Origin: DATNFP01 sp035606335
GTDB taxonomy: Bacteria > Bacteroidota > Bacteroidia > Chitinophagales > Chitinophagaceae
Direction: 5' to 3'
Length of the DNA stretch: 23,562 nucleotides
Assembly: GCA_035606335.1 (NCBI GenBank)
Contig: DATNFP010000146.1
Coordinates: 1 to 23,562 of the forward strand
This document shows positions 15,275 to 22,710 of the stretch, in pieces. Position 1 is the stretch's first letter; each line of letters opens with the position of its first letter. The position numbers were made by a program, and so were the translations under genes. The notes under the pieces were generated by a model that had not been told where the DNA came from, made no database searches, and worked only from the letters and a program-made list of their open reading frames with translations.

Positions 15275-16149
15275 TGACCAGGCATCTTGTCTTTATCGTC
15301 AATCCCAATTCTGGTGTTGAGCGGAAAAAAAGAATACGTATCGCAATAGAAAACTATCTCGACGTAGATAAGTATTCTTACGAGATTGTAAACACCCGTT
15401 ACGCCAGGCATGGTATAGATCTGGCCAGGCAGGCTGCTAAAGATAAAGCATATGCAGTAATTGCTGTTGGCGGTGATGGTTCTGTAAATGATATTATATC
15501 GGGTCTGTTGGGAACCAATACCATTTTAGGTATCATCCCGAAAGGTTCAGGTAACGGAATGGCACGCACTTTAAATATTTCACTTGCCGATAAAGAGGCT
15601 ATAGATGTGATCAACAACGGCAATATTGCAAACATGGATGTTGCTTTCGCAAACGAGCAATTGTTTATAAGTAACGCAGGTGTGGCATTCGACGCTTTGA
15701 TATCAAAGAAATTTGCAAAAAGCACAAATCGTGGCCTCATGATATATTCCTGGTTAGTTACTAAGCATCTTTGGACTTATAAAGAGTGGAAGTGGAAAAT
15801 AACCATCGATGGAAAAGAGCTTGAGACTGAAGCTTTCATCGTAAATATTGCCAATGGCAAACAATTTGGATATAATTTCAAGATAGCTCCCGATGCTGAT
15901 TATACAGATGGATTATTAGATGTCATTGTTATTCACAAATTCCCCAAGATTCTGGGAGGTGCACTGGCACTCCGCGCATTGAACGGAACCATTACTAATA
16001 GCGATTATGTAGAGCATTTTCGCGGTAAAGAAATAATCGTGTCGCATCCTGGCTTAAAACTGATGCAGACAGATGGTGACGCGCACCCTTGCGGCAATAC
16101 AGTGAAGTTTAGGATAGAGCATGGAGCACAGAAAATTTTTGTGCCTTAA
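15271..16149 (+). CDS. Diacylglycerol kinase-like lipid kinase (YegS/DagK family)
   Basis: 292 residues. The diacylglycerol kinase catalytic signatures are present: VFIVNPNSG (7-15), VGGDGSVNDIISGL (66-79) and IPKGSGNGMARTL (89-101), with a C-terminal beta-sandwich containing IAPDADYTDGLLDV. Enzymes of this family phosphorylate lipids (diacylglycerol, phosphatidylglycerol or sphingoid bases) using ATP at the cytoplasmic face of the membrane; the actual lipid is not predictable from sequence. Bacteroidota also make sphingolipids, so a sphingoid-base substrate is possible. Its ATG overlaps the nadC stop by four bases (ATGA), so the two are translationally coupled. Its stop shares the palindrome TTAA with the convergent acyltransferase gene. 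Confidence 0.9.
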   Translation: MMTRHLVFIVNPNSGVERKKRIRIAIENYLDVDKYSYEIVNTRYARHGIDLARQAAKDKAYAVIAVGGDGSVNDIISGLLGTNTILGIIPKGSGNGMARTLNISLADKEAIDVINNGNIANMDVAFANEQLFISNAGVAFDALISKKFAKSTNRGLMIYSWLVTKHLWTYKEWKWKITIDGKELETEAFIVNIANGKQFGYNFKIAPDADYTDGLLDVIVIHKFPKILGGALALRALNGTITNSDYVEHFRGKEIIVSHPGLKLMQTDGDAHPCGNTVKFRIEHGAQKIFVP

Positions 16150-17024
16150 GATATGCCTTTGCTGTGCTTCCATCTTTTATGTGTCCATAGCCAGTTTTCT
16201 GGTTGCTTTCGCAATTGCTCTTCCATGAATTGAACATATAGCCGCATGATGCCGCCGGACTGCATTTCCGCAGCGTTTTTGGTCAATGTCTGAAACTTTA
16301 TCCGATAGTATCCCCGCTTTATCTTTTTTATTCCTACAAATACTACTGCTGCATTATCTCTGCGAGCTAAAAGCTCAGGCCCCCTGAAAAATGGTGCCTC
16401 ACGATGCATGAAAGGAAGCCATATTGCAGAATTTAAGTTAGATGGGTTTTGATCTGCTATCAGCCCTGTTGCGTGGCGTACCTGTTGTAGTCTCTGAAAA
16501 CCTTTTTTAGCCTTCATCGAGATCATCCATCCTCCACCGGAAGTTCTCAGTTTTGTAATTAGCCTTTCTACGCCTTTATTCTTCACAGGCATATATACGC
16601 CTATAAATTGTTGAGGTATATTATGTTGAAAAGCAACATTCGCCCATTCCCAGTTGAAGGTATGTCCCGATAATAGATACGTGTTTATTTCCTGCTTGTC
16701 CAATTCCTGCAATATTTCCCAGTCGCCTTTCATTCGTTTGTTCAATGCCTCTTTTGAGATAGTCAGTAGCTTGATCATCTCAAACCATTGATCGCAAAAG
16801 TTGTGGTAAAACCGCTTCATGATGAGCCTGATCTCACTATCTGTTTTTTCCGGAAATGCTTGCTTTAGATTATCATAGACCACTTTTTTTCTGTAGCCTG
16901 CAATGCGGTATATAATTATATACACAATATCAGACAACAAATACAAAACCGGGAATGGCAGTAATGCAATGGGATAAAGCAATAATAAAAGCAGGTAATA
17001 CATGCAACCTACAAAATTAGGCAT
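16146..17024 (-). CDS. LpxL/HtrB-family lysophospholipid (lipid A) acyltransferase
   Basis: 292 residues. The N-terminal hydrophobic anchor spans about 8-38, followed by NLKQAFPEKTDSEI (52-65), typical for the family. The acyltransferase motif is SGHTFNWEW (119-127): His121 and Glu126 form the HX4E pair. DQNP (191-194), WLPFMHREAPFFRGPELLARR (202-222) and PENWLWTHKRWK (275-286) are the later family motifs. These inner-membrane enzymes add secondary acyl chains to lipid A or to related lipids such as ornithine lipids. It follows the carbonic anhydrase gene after only 6 bases, so both are probably one transcript. The ATG at 17024 is used; a later ATG at 17003 (MYYLLLLLL) would also give a good anchor. 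Confidence 0.9.
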   Translation of the reverse strand: MPNFVGCMYYLLLLLLYPIALLPFPVLYLLSDIVYIIIYRIAGYRKKVVYDNLKQAFPEKTDSEIRLIMKRFYHNFCDQWFEMIKLLTISKEALNKRMKGDWEILQELDKQEINTYLLSGHTFNWEWANVAFQHNIPQQFIGVYMPVKNKGVERLITKLRTSGGGWMISMKAKKGFQRLQQVRHATGLIADQNPSNLNSAIWLPFMHREAPFFRGPELLARRDNAAVVFVGIKKIKRGYYRIKFQTLTKNAAEMQSGGIMRLYVQFMEEQLRKQPENWLWTHKRWKHSKGIS

Positions 17025-17030
17025 TCCGGC

Positions 17031-17699
17031 TTAATCATCACCGTACTCATTATGGCCCGATTTCATAGCTGTAAGGTTATATATCTGTTGTATGTCTTTT
17101 AAGGTCGCTTCAAAATTAATATGCAGATCCTTTAATAACCCTGTAGCAATATCAAACACCCATCCATGCACTATAGGATATTTATTTGCCAGGTAGCTTT
17201 TCTGTACTGCTGCAGTTTTGATCACATTGACACATTGCTCCTGCACATTCAGTTCTACAAGCCTGTTGTAGCGTTCGTGTTCATTTTCAATGCTATTTAG
17301 TTCGTCATTATGCAACCTGTACACATCGCGTATATTTCGCAGCCACGGATTAAGCAAGCCCATATCCATAGGTGTCATCGCGGCTTTTACACCCCCGCAA
17401 TTATAATGGCCACACACTATTATATGTTTTACGCTTAGGTGTCTTACGGCATAGTTTATTGTGGCCATTACACTCAGATCTATATTATTTACCAGGTTGG
17501 CTATATTCCTATGCACAAATACTTCTCCTGCTTCCACGCCCATCATTTGCCCTGCCGGCACGCGGCTGTCCGAGCAACCGATATATAAATAGTCAGGATT
17601 CTGACCTTCTGCAAGCTTTTCAAAAAAGGAGGAGTCCGTAGTTTTTTTTGATGCTACCCATTTCCTGTTATTTTCAAAAATCTGTTCGTAAGAGGTCAT
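17031..17699 (-). CDS. Beta-class carbonic anhydrase
   Basis: 222 residues from the ATG at 17699 (MTSYEQIFENNRKWV, the normal family start). The frame extends 14 residues further to 17741, but that part looks like leader sequence. The zinc site is complete: CSDSRVP (42-48, Cys42 with the Asp44-Arg46 dyad) and GHYNCGGV (97-104, His98 and Cys101). FVHRNIAN (61-68) and HGWVFDIATGLL (178-189) are further family motifs. It interconverts CO2 and bicarbonate, supplying bicarbonate to carboxylases and helping pH balance. The C-terminal ~12 residues are an unusual polar tail (SGHNEYGDD). It is the first gene of a two-gene unit with the acyltransferase and is divergent from the fumarylacetoacetase-family gene. 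Confidence 0.95.
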   Translation of the reverse strand: MTSYEQIFENNRKWVASKKTTDSSFFEKLAEGQNPDYLYIGCSDSRVPAGQMMGVEAGEVFVHRNIANLVNNIDLSVMATINYAVRHLSVKHIIVCGHYNCGGVKAAMTPMDMGLLNPWLRNIRDVYRLHNDELNSIENEHERYNRLVELNVQEQCVNVIKTAAVQKSYLANKYPIVHGWVFDIATGLLKDLHINFEATLKDIQQIYNLTAMKSGHNEYGDD

Positions 17700-17765
17700 A
17701 ATGCCGACTTTATGCTGCAATAATACTCCAAATACCAGCAATTATATATCACATCTAAATAAACA

Positions 17766-17796
17766 TTTCATAAACAAATTCGATAAGTTAATTTTG
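17766..17796 (+). promoter_or_regulatory. Candidate Bacteroidota-type promoter of the fumarylacetoacetase-family gene
   Basis: TAATTTTG (17789-17796) matches the -7 box TAnnTTTG; TTT (17766-17768) is 20 bases upstream as a partial -33 element. It lies 20 bases before the ATG at 17817. Confidence 0.42.
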
Positions 17797-17816
17797 CTCA
17801 CTCAAAATTTACCGTA

Positions 17817-18824
17817 ATGAAACTCGTTACTTATTCTAAATCAGGAAAAGAACAATTAGCATTTTGCATCAATGATATGCTGTATGATACCAACGTAGCA
17901 AACACCCGTTTGCCAGGTACCATGACAGAACTATTGAATAACTGGGAACATACCATCGATGCCATGCGCCTTACCGAAGACGATATTATTACAGGAAAAA
18001 ATACCTCCACACAGGGAACGCCATATACAACTGCTGCAATATTAGCTCCAGTACCTTATCCCACTTCCTGCCGCGATGGCTATGCATTTCGCCAGCATGT
18101 TGCTGCTGCACGCCGCAACCGTCGCGTAGATATGATACCTGAATTTGACCAGTATCCTATCTTCTATTTCACTAATCACAATGCGATACAGGGCCCCGGG
18201 GACATTCATTGTATGCCTGACCATTTTTTAAAATTGGATTTTGAACTGGAAGCTGCAGTTGTATTGTGCAAAAAAGGACGAAACATTAAGGCTGAAGACG
18301 CTGATAAATATATTGGTGGCTACATGATAATGAACGACATGAGCGCCAGGACATTACAAATGGAAGAGATGCTGCTCAACCTTGGCCCTGCTAAGGGGAA
18401 GGATTTCAGTACAGTGATCGGGCCGATGCTAATAACACCGGACGAACTGGAAAAGTTCCGCATTCCTGCTAAGCAAAACCATACTGGTAATAATTATAAA
18501 CTCACAATGCGTTGCTGGGTAAATGGTGTACAGGTAAGCGAAGGAAATATGGGAGATATGGACTGGACATTTGCTGAGATTATAGAACGCTGTGCTTATG
18601 GGGTAGATATATTACCTGGCGATGTAATAGGTAGCGGTACTGTAGGTACAGGTTGTTTCCTTGAGCTGAATGGCACCGGCAAGCTAAATAACCCTGATTA
18701 TAAAGATCAATGGTTACAGCCCGGTGATGTTGTAGAAATGGAAATAGAGGGATTAGGACGTCTGAAAAATACCATCGTAAAAGAAAATACGGACTGGAGC
18801 ATTTTAAAACTGAAAAAGAAATAG
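17817..18824 (+). CDS. Fumarylacetoacetase (FAH)-family hydrolase
   Basis: 335 residues. The metal and catalytic residues of fumarylacetoacetate hydrolase are all placed as in the family: RDGYAFRQHV gives Asp87 and His94 seven apart (Asp126/His133 in the mouse enzyme), DFELEAAVVL gives Glu143 and Glu145, and MNDMSAR gives Asp174. GPAKGKDFSTVIGPML (190-205) and LPGDVIGSGTVGTGC (266-280) complete the fold. Members cleave C-C bonds of fumarylacetoacetate (last step of tyrosine breakdown) or of related acylpyruvates. No other tyrosine-degradation gene lies in the window, so the exact substrate is open, but the domain layout fits FAH-type enzymes of aromatic catabolism. It stands alone on the plus strand. 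Confidence 0.9.
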   Translation: MKLVTYSKSGKEQLAFCINDMLYDTNVANTRLPGTMTELLNNWEHTIDAMRLTEDDIITGKNTSTQGTPYTTAAILAPVPYPTSCRDGYAFRQHVAAARRNRRVDMIPEFDQYPIFYFTNHNAIQGPGDIHCMPDHFLKLDFELEAAVVLCKKGRNIKAEDADKYIGGYMIMNDMSARTLQMEEMLLNLGPAKGKDFSTVIGPMLITPDELEKFRIPAKQNHTGNNYKLTMRCWVNGVQVSEGNMGDMDWTFAEIIERCAYGVDILPGDVIGSGTVGTGCFLELNGTGKLNNPDYKDQWLQPGDVVEMEIEGLGRLKNTIVKENTDWSILKLKKK

Positions 18825-18874
18825 GGTATAATAACTTAACAAGTATCATACATAAAACTATTTACTTTCCGATG

Positions 18875-18882
18875 TAAATTTG
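18875..18882 (+). promoter_or_regulatory. Candidate -7 box upstream of the CDF exporter gene
   Basis: TAAATTTG fits TAnnTTTG and lies 64 bases before the ATG at 18947, leaving a leader of about 55 bases that contains the inverted repeat at 18918-18940. I see no -33 TTG at the expected distance. Confidence 0.35.
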
Positions 18883-18917
18883 CGAGATTACAGGATTAAC
18901 ATTTATTATATAATAGT

Positions 18918-18940
18918 TTGTCCTTTATAATATTGGACAA
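18918..18940. promoter_or_regulatory. Inverted repeat in the leader of the CDF exporter gene
   Basis: TTGTCC (18918-18923) and GGACAA (18935-18940) are perfect inverted arms around 11 bases; partial symmetry extends outward (9 of 12 positions per arm). It ends six bases before the ATG. It could be a metal-regulator operator or an RNA hairpin over the translation start; no regulator gene is next to it. Confidence 0.4.
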
Positions 18941-18946
18941 TATATC

Positions 18947-19867
18947 ATGCATAGCCATCACGACCATAGTCACGGCCATAGTCATCATCACGGAGTAGCC
19001 ACTGTCGCTAATAGAGCTTTTGTAATAGGAATTATACTCAATTCTCTTTACGTAATTGCCGAGGCGATAGCTGGGTTTATCACCAACTCTATGGCATTGC
19101 TTTCTGATGCTGGTCATAATTTAAGCGATGTCGCGGCCCTTGCGCTTTCACTCATTGCTTTTCGCCTGGCGAAGGTTAAGCCTACTCAATCGTTTACCTA
19201 CGGCTATAGAAAAACTACCATATTAGCTGCACTCACAAATGCGGTGGTCTTATTGTTGGCTATAGGTATGCTGGCTTACGAATCCATCGCTCGTCTCAGC
19301 CACCCAGAGCCTGTTCAGGGTGGTATAGTAGCATGGGTAGCAGGTTTAGGAATTGCTGTAAATGGTATTTCAGCCTTATTCTTTTTTAGAGATAAGGAGC
19401 ATGATCTAAATACGAAGGGTGCATACCTTCATTTACTTACCGATGCCTTGGTATCTTTCGCTGTAGTTATTACAGGTATTGTGATCAAATACACCAACTG
19501 GTACTGGCTGGATGGAACAGTAAGTTTGGCAGTATTGATTATTATATTGATCGGCACATGGTCTCTTCTTACGGATAGCCTTCGCCTTTCGCTTGATGCC
19601 GTACCACGAAATATTGACATTGATGAATTAACGCAAGTGATAAAAAAGGTGCGTGGTGTCGAAGATTTGCATCACATGCACGTTTGGGCTATGAGCACCA
19701 CCGAAAATGCACTGACCACACACGTGGTGTTGGATGACGGACTTGATTTTGATGAAAAAATGAAAGTAATACATAATATCAAGCACGAATTAGAGCATCA
19801 TAATATACAACACGCCACCATAGAGCTGGAATCGGCAGAGGCGCCATGCCACGATGTAGATTGCTGA
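18947..19867 (+). CDS. Cation diffusion facilitator, zinc-type (CzcD/ZitB-like) exporter
   Basis: 306 residues. A histidine-rich start (MHSHHDHSHGHSHHHG) precedes six hydrophobic helices. The transport site is visible twice as HxxxD: GHNLSDVAAL gives His57/Asp61 in helix 2 and YLHLLTDALV gives His162/Asp166 in helix 5. This HD-HD arrangement is typical for zinc (and cadmium) transporters. The cytoplasmic C-terminal domain (about 218-306) has the expected metal-binding ferredoxin-like fold with LHHMHVWAMS (241-250), and a Cys/His end (APCHDVDC). It expels zinc from the cytoplasm in exchange for protons. It appears monocistronic, with an inverted repeat in its leader that may control it. Confidence 0.95.
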   Translation: MHSHHDHSHGHSHHHGVATVANRAFVIGIILNSLYVIAEAIAGFITNSMALLSDAGHNLSDVAALALSLIAFRLAKVKPTQSFTYGYRKTTILAALTNAVVLLLAIGMLAYESIARLSHPEPVQGGIVAWVAGLGIAVNGISALFFFRDKEHDLNTKGAYLHLLTDALVSFAVVITGIVIKYTNWYWLDGTVSLAVLIIILIGTWSLLTDSLRLSLDAVPRNIDIDELTQVIKKVRGVEDLHHMHVWAMSTTENALTTHVVLDDGLDFDEKMKVIHNIKHELEHHNIQHATIELESAEAPCHDVDC

Positions 19868-19918
19868 TAATACAAATATTTTAGATGCTTTTTAAATATA
19901 CATGTTGCTTATTTAGAG

Positions 19919-19926
19919 TAAATTTG
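19919..19926 (+). promoter_or_regulatory. Candidate -7 box of the lpxH operon
   Basis: TAAATTTG matches TAnnTTTG and lies 19 bases before the ATG at 19946. A -33 TTG at the usual distance is not seen, so the call rests on the -7 element and position. Confidence 0.35.
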
Positions 19927-19945
19927 CACCCATTCATCGCCTCGC

Positions 19946-20707
19946 ATGCAATTACCAGACGGTAAAAAAATTTATTTTGCTTCAGACTTTCACCTGGGTA
20001 TTCCCGATCATGCTACCAGCGTGGCAAGAGAAAGGCGTTTGTGTCAATGGCTGGATGAAATAAAGCATAGCGCCGAGCAGCTATACCTTGTCGGCGATTT
20101 GTTTGATACATGGTTTGAGTACAAAAATGTTATTCCTAAAGGCTTTACCCGTTTTATGGGAAAGCTTGCGGAGTTAAGCGATAATGGTCTTCATATAGAG
20201 GCTTTCACAGGTAATCACGACTTGTGGATGAGAGGATATTTTCAGGATGAGTTAAATATTCCTGTACACCATGGACCGATAAAACGAACTTTTAACGGCA
20301 AAAACTTTCTGATTGCACATGGCGATGGGTTAGGTCCGGGAGATCATGGTTATAAATTATTAAAGAAAGTGTTACGTAGCCCATTCTCACAATGGTTATA
20401 TCGCCGGATACATCCCGACACAGGAATTGGCATGGCAGGATGGTTCAGTCGCCTGGGGCCAAAACATGCCGAAGGCGAGGAACCTTATTTTAATCCTGAA
20501 ACTGAATGGCTCATTCATTATTGCAATGAAATATTAAAACAGGAGCATATTGATTATTTTATTTTCGGGCATAGACACATTGCAATTGAATATCGGTTGC
20601 CGCAGGATAGCCTGTACCTAAATCTCGGTGACTGGATAAGGTATGATAGTTATGCCGAGTTTGATGGAAATGATTTGCGTTTAAAATTTTATAAGGCAAA
20701 ACAGTGA
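19946..20707 (+). CDS. lpxH: UDP-2,3-diacylglucosamine diphosphatase
   Basis: 253 residues. The calcineurin-type metallophosphatase motifs appear in order: DFHLG (14-18), GDLFDTW (50-56), GNHD (89-92), AHGDG (124-128) and FGHRH (207-211), ending with LNLGDWI (225-231). The Mn2+-binding Asp/His/Asn set is complete, and the insertion between AHGDG and GHRH (GYKLLKKVLRSPFSQWLYRRIHP region) is the helical cap typical of LpxH. It hydrolyses UDP-2,3-diacylglucosamine to lipid X and UMP in lipid A synthesis, at the inner-membrane surface. It heads a tight operon: the sixA-like gene begins within a few bases of its stop. Confidence 0.93.
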   Translation: MQLPDGKKIYFASDFHLGIPDHATSVARERRLCQWLDEIKHSAEQLYLVGDLFDTWFEYKNVIPKGFTRFMGKLAELSDNGLHIEAFTGNHDLWMRGYFQDELNIPVHHGPIKRTFNGKNFLIAHGDGLGPGDHGYKLLKKVLRSPFSQWLYRRIHPDTGIGMAGWFSRLGPKHAEGEEPYFNPETEWLIHYCNEILKQEHIDYFIFGHRHIAIEYRLPQDSLYLNLGDWIRYDSYAEFDGNDLRLKFYKAKQ

Positions 20708-20709
20708 AA

Positions 20710-21210
20710 ATGCAGCGCACATTGGTAATGATAAGACATGCAAAGTCCAGTTGGGCAACGATTGGTGAAAGAGATTTTGATCGTCCGCTGAATGACCGTG
20801 GAAAAGAAGACGCCCCAAAAATGGGCAAGCGTTTGAAAGGTATGAATATCATTCCCGATCTCATCATTGCCAGCACCGCCAAAAGGGCGAAGCAGACTGC
20901 AAAAAAAATAGCTGAAGCTATTGGCTATGATGAAGAAAAAATCCAATGGGAGGAAAAGTTATATCATTGTGGACCTGCGGAGTTTGAAGAAGTGATCTAT
21001 CAGATAAGTGATAATGTAAAAACAGCATTTATCATCGCGCACAATCCGGGAATTACTGAGTTTGTTAACCTTTTATCTCCGGCTTTTGATATCGACAACA
21101 TGCCCACTTGTGGTGCTGTGGGAGCATATATGGAAACGGATCATTGGAATGAATTCCCCACAGTAAAACGAAATGTATTTTTATTTGAATATCCTAAGAA
21201 AGAATCATGA
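20710..21210 (+). CDS. Histidine phosphatase, SixA-like
   Basis: 166 residues from the ATG at 20710; an alternative GTG at 20704 overlaps the lpxH stop by four bases and adds two residues. Using the ATG numbering, IRHAKSSW holds the catalytic Arg9-His10, ASTAKRAKQTA (about 54-64) the second arginine, and IIAHNPGITEF (108-118) the late His. Those are the residues of the phosphoglycerate-mutase-like histidine phosphatases, and the small size fits SixA, which removes phosphate from phosphohistidine domains. The target here is unknown. It lies between lpxH and the kinase-RapZ fusion, with its stop (TGA) overlapping the next ATG (ATGA at 21207-21210). Confidence 0.88.
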   Translation: MQRTLVMIRHAKSSWATIGERDFDRPLNDRGKEDAPKMGKRLKGMNIIPDLIIASTAKRAKQTAKKIAEAIGYDEEKIQWEEKLYHCGPAEFEEVIYQISDNVKTAFIIAHNPGITEFVNLLSPAFDIDNMPTCGAVGAYMETDHWNEFPTVKRNVFLFEYPKKES

Positions 21211-22691
21211 GTGTTAGTAAATCATCAGCGCAATTAGTTAGTACGTTAGAAAAATTATTTGAAGAACATTTTGGAAAAAAACCGGAAATAATAGAAGTAT
21301 TGCCTATTTCCGGATCAGATCGTCGTTATTACAGATTAAATAGTGGTAACGATAAAGCCATTGGCACTTATAACCTGAATGTAGCAGAAAACAACACCTT
21401 TTTTTACTTCACTGAGCTTTTCCGGAAGCACAAAATAAGCGTACCTGAAATATATAAGATCAGCAAAGACCGTCGCGCTTATCTACAACAGGATATTGGT
21501 AGTACTTCATTGTTCGACCAGTTGACCAAAGAAGGCTTTACTGATAAGGTAAAACAGAATTATCGCAAAGCGCTTGATCAATTGGCTCGTGTGCAATGGA
21601 TAGCAGGAAGGGAAGCCGACTACAAGCAATGTTTTGCTTCCAGCCAGTTCAATGAAAAGGCCATCATGGCCGACTTGCTCTATTTCAAATATTACTTTGC
21701 TGATCTGCAAGGCATCCCCTACAACAAGATACTCCTGATGAATGAAATGGAGGATTTGAGTAAGGAGCTGGGTCACGTGCAGCCTCAGATGCTGATGTAT
21801 CGCGATTTCCAAAGCAGGAATATCATGTTGCACGAAGGCAAGGTGTTTTTTATAGATTACCAGGGTAGTATGCAAGGCCCTCCGCAATACGATATTGCAT
21901 CGTTATTATGGCAGGCAAGGGCCAAGCTGCCTGAATCATGGAAAGAAGAGCTATTCAACAATTATATAGCAACACTGGAAACATTGCATATTCCCCGCAT
22001 GGACGAGATACATTTTCGTCGTGGATATGCGCAATTTGTATTGCTTCGTTTATTACAGGTGCTGGGTGCTTATGGTTTCAGAGGACTGTTGCAGCACAAG
22101 CCCCATTTTATCAGTAGCATTGGCCCTGCTCTTAAAAATCTTGAGAGCTTTTTATCAGATCATCCGCAGCTTCCTTCCTATCCCGAAATGCGGATGTTGC
22201 TGGAAAGGATATCATCCGAAGAATTACAGCAGAAATATTCAAGACCTAAAGGCGACCCGTCAAAGCTGCACATACAGATAGCAAGCTTTTCATACAAAAA
22301 CGGTATCCCAAAAGACAAAGGTCCACATGGTGGTGGCTACGTGTTCGATTGCAGAGGATTATTAAATCCTGGCAGGTATGCAGCATATAAATATCTCACA
22401 GGCAAAGATGAAAGTGTACAGCAGTTTTTAGAAAATGAAACCCGCATGCCTGAGTTTATGGATCATGTTTATGCACTGGCATCATTAAATGTGGAAGATT
22501 ATCTCGCAAGAGGGTTTGAAAACCTGAGTGTATCATTTGGCTGCACTGGCGGACAGCATCGCTCTGTTTATGCTGCAGAACATATGGCCGACTATTTACA
22601 GAAACGTTATAACTTACAGGTTACAGTAACTCATCTTAACGAATCAAAATGGTTACTGCAGCCGGAAGCAAATACTGCTGAGGACGTTTAA
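21207..22691 (+). CDS. Fusion of an aminoglycoside-phosphotransferase-type sugar kinase (AmgK-like) with a RapZ C-terminal domain
   Basis: 494 residues. Residues ~10-325 are a protein-kinase-like phosphotransferase: ISGSDRRYYRL (34-44) as the glycine-loop equivalent, catalytic loop MYRDFQSRNIML (197-208, Asp200, Asn205) and the metal-binding FIDYQG (215-220, Asp217). This matches the AmgK group (N-acetylmuramate/N-acetylglucosamine 1-kinases of cell-wall recycling). Residues ~353-486 are the C-terminal domain of RapZ: IQIASFSYKNGIP (356-368), GGGYVFDCRGLLNPG (375-389) and SVSFGCTGGQHRSVYAAEHMA (441-461). In E. coli that domain binds glucosamine-6-phosphate and GlmZ/GlmY RNA. The RapZ N-terminal P-loop domain is absent. 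The fusion suggests amino-sugar sensing coupled to a kinase. The MurU-type nucleotidyltransferase that works with AmgK is not in the window. Confidence 0.88.
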   Translation: MSVSKSSAQLVSTLEKLFEEHFGKKPEIIEVLPISGSDRRYYRLNSGNDKAIGTYNLNVAENNTFFYFTELFRKHKISVPEIYKISKDRRAYLQQDIGSTSLFDQLTKEGFTDKVKQNYRKALDQLARVQWIAGREADYKQCFASSQFNEKAIMADLLYFKYYFADLQGIPYNKILLMNEMEDLSKELGHVQPQMLMYRDFQSRNIMLHEGKVFFIDYQGSMQGPPQYDIASLLWQARAKLPESWKEELFNNYIATLETLHIPRMDEIHFRRGYAQFVLLRLLQVLGAYGFRGLLQHKPHFISSIGPALKNLESFLSDHPQLPSYPEMRMLLERISSEELQQKYSRPKGDPSKLHIQIASFSYKNGIPKDKGPHGGGYVFDCRGLLNPGRYAAYKYLTGKDESVQQFLENETRMPEFMDHVYALASLNVEDYLARGFENLSVSFGCTGGQHRSVYAAEHMADYLQKRYNLQVTVTHLNESKWLLQPEANTAEDV

Positions 22692-22710
22692 ATAACTTAA
22701 ACATTGGAGT

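Noticed and set aside
15399..15740. 113-codon minus-strand open frame inside the lipid kinase gene
   Set aside because: It overlaps the catalytic GGDG and GSGNG motifs of the real gene and is explained by codon bias.
17700..17741. Upstream start extending the carbonic anhydrase by 14 residues
   Set aside because: The extension (MLVFGVLLQHKVGI) is not seen in the family and lies in the region expected to hold the promoter and leader.
21507..21887. 126-codon minus-strand open frame inside the kinase/RapZ fusion gene
   Set aside because: It is antisense to a conserved kinase region, with no start context and no plausible protein features.
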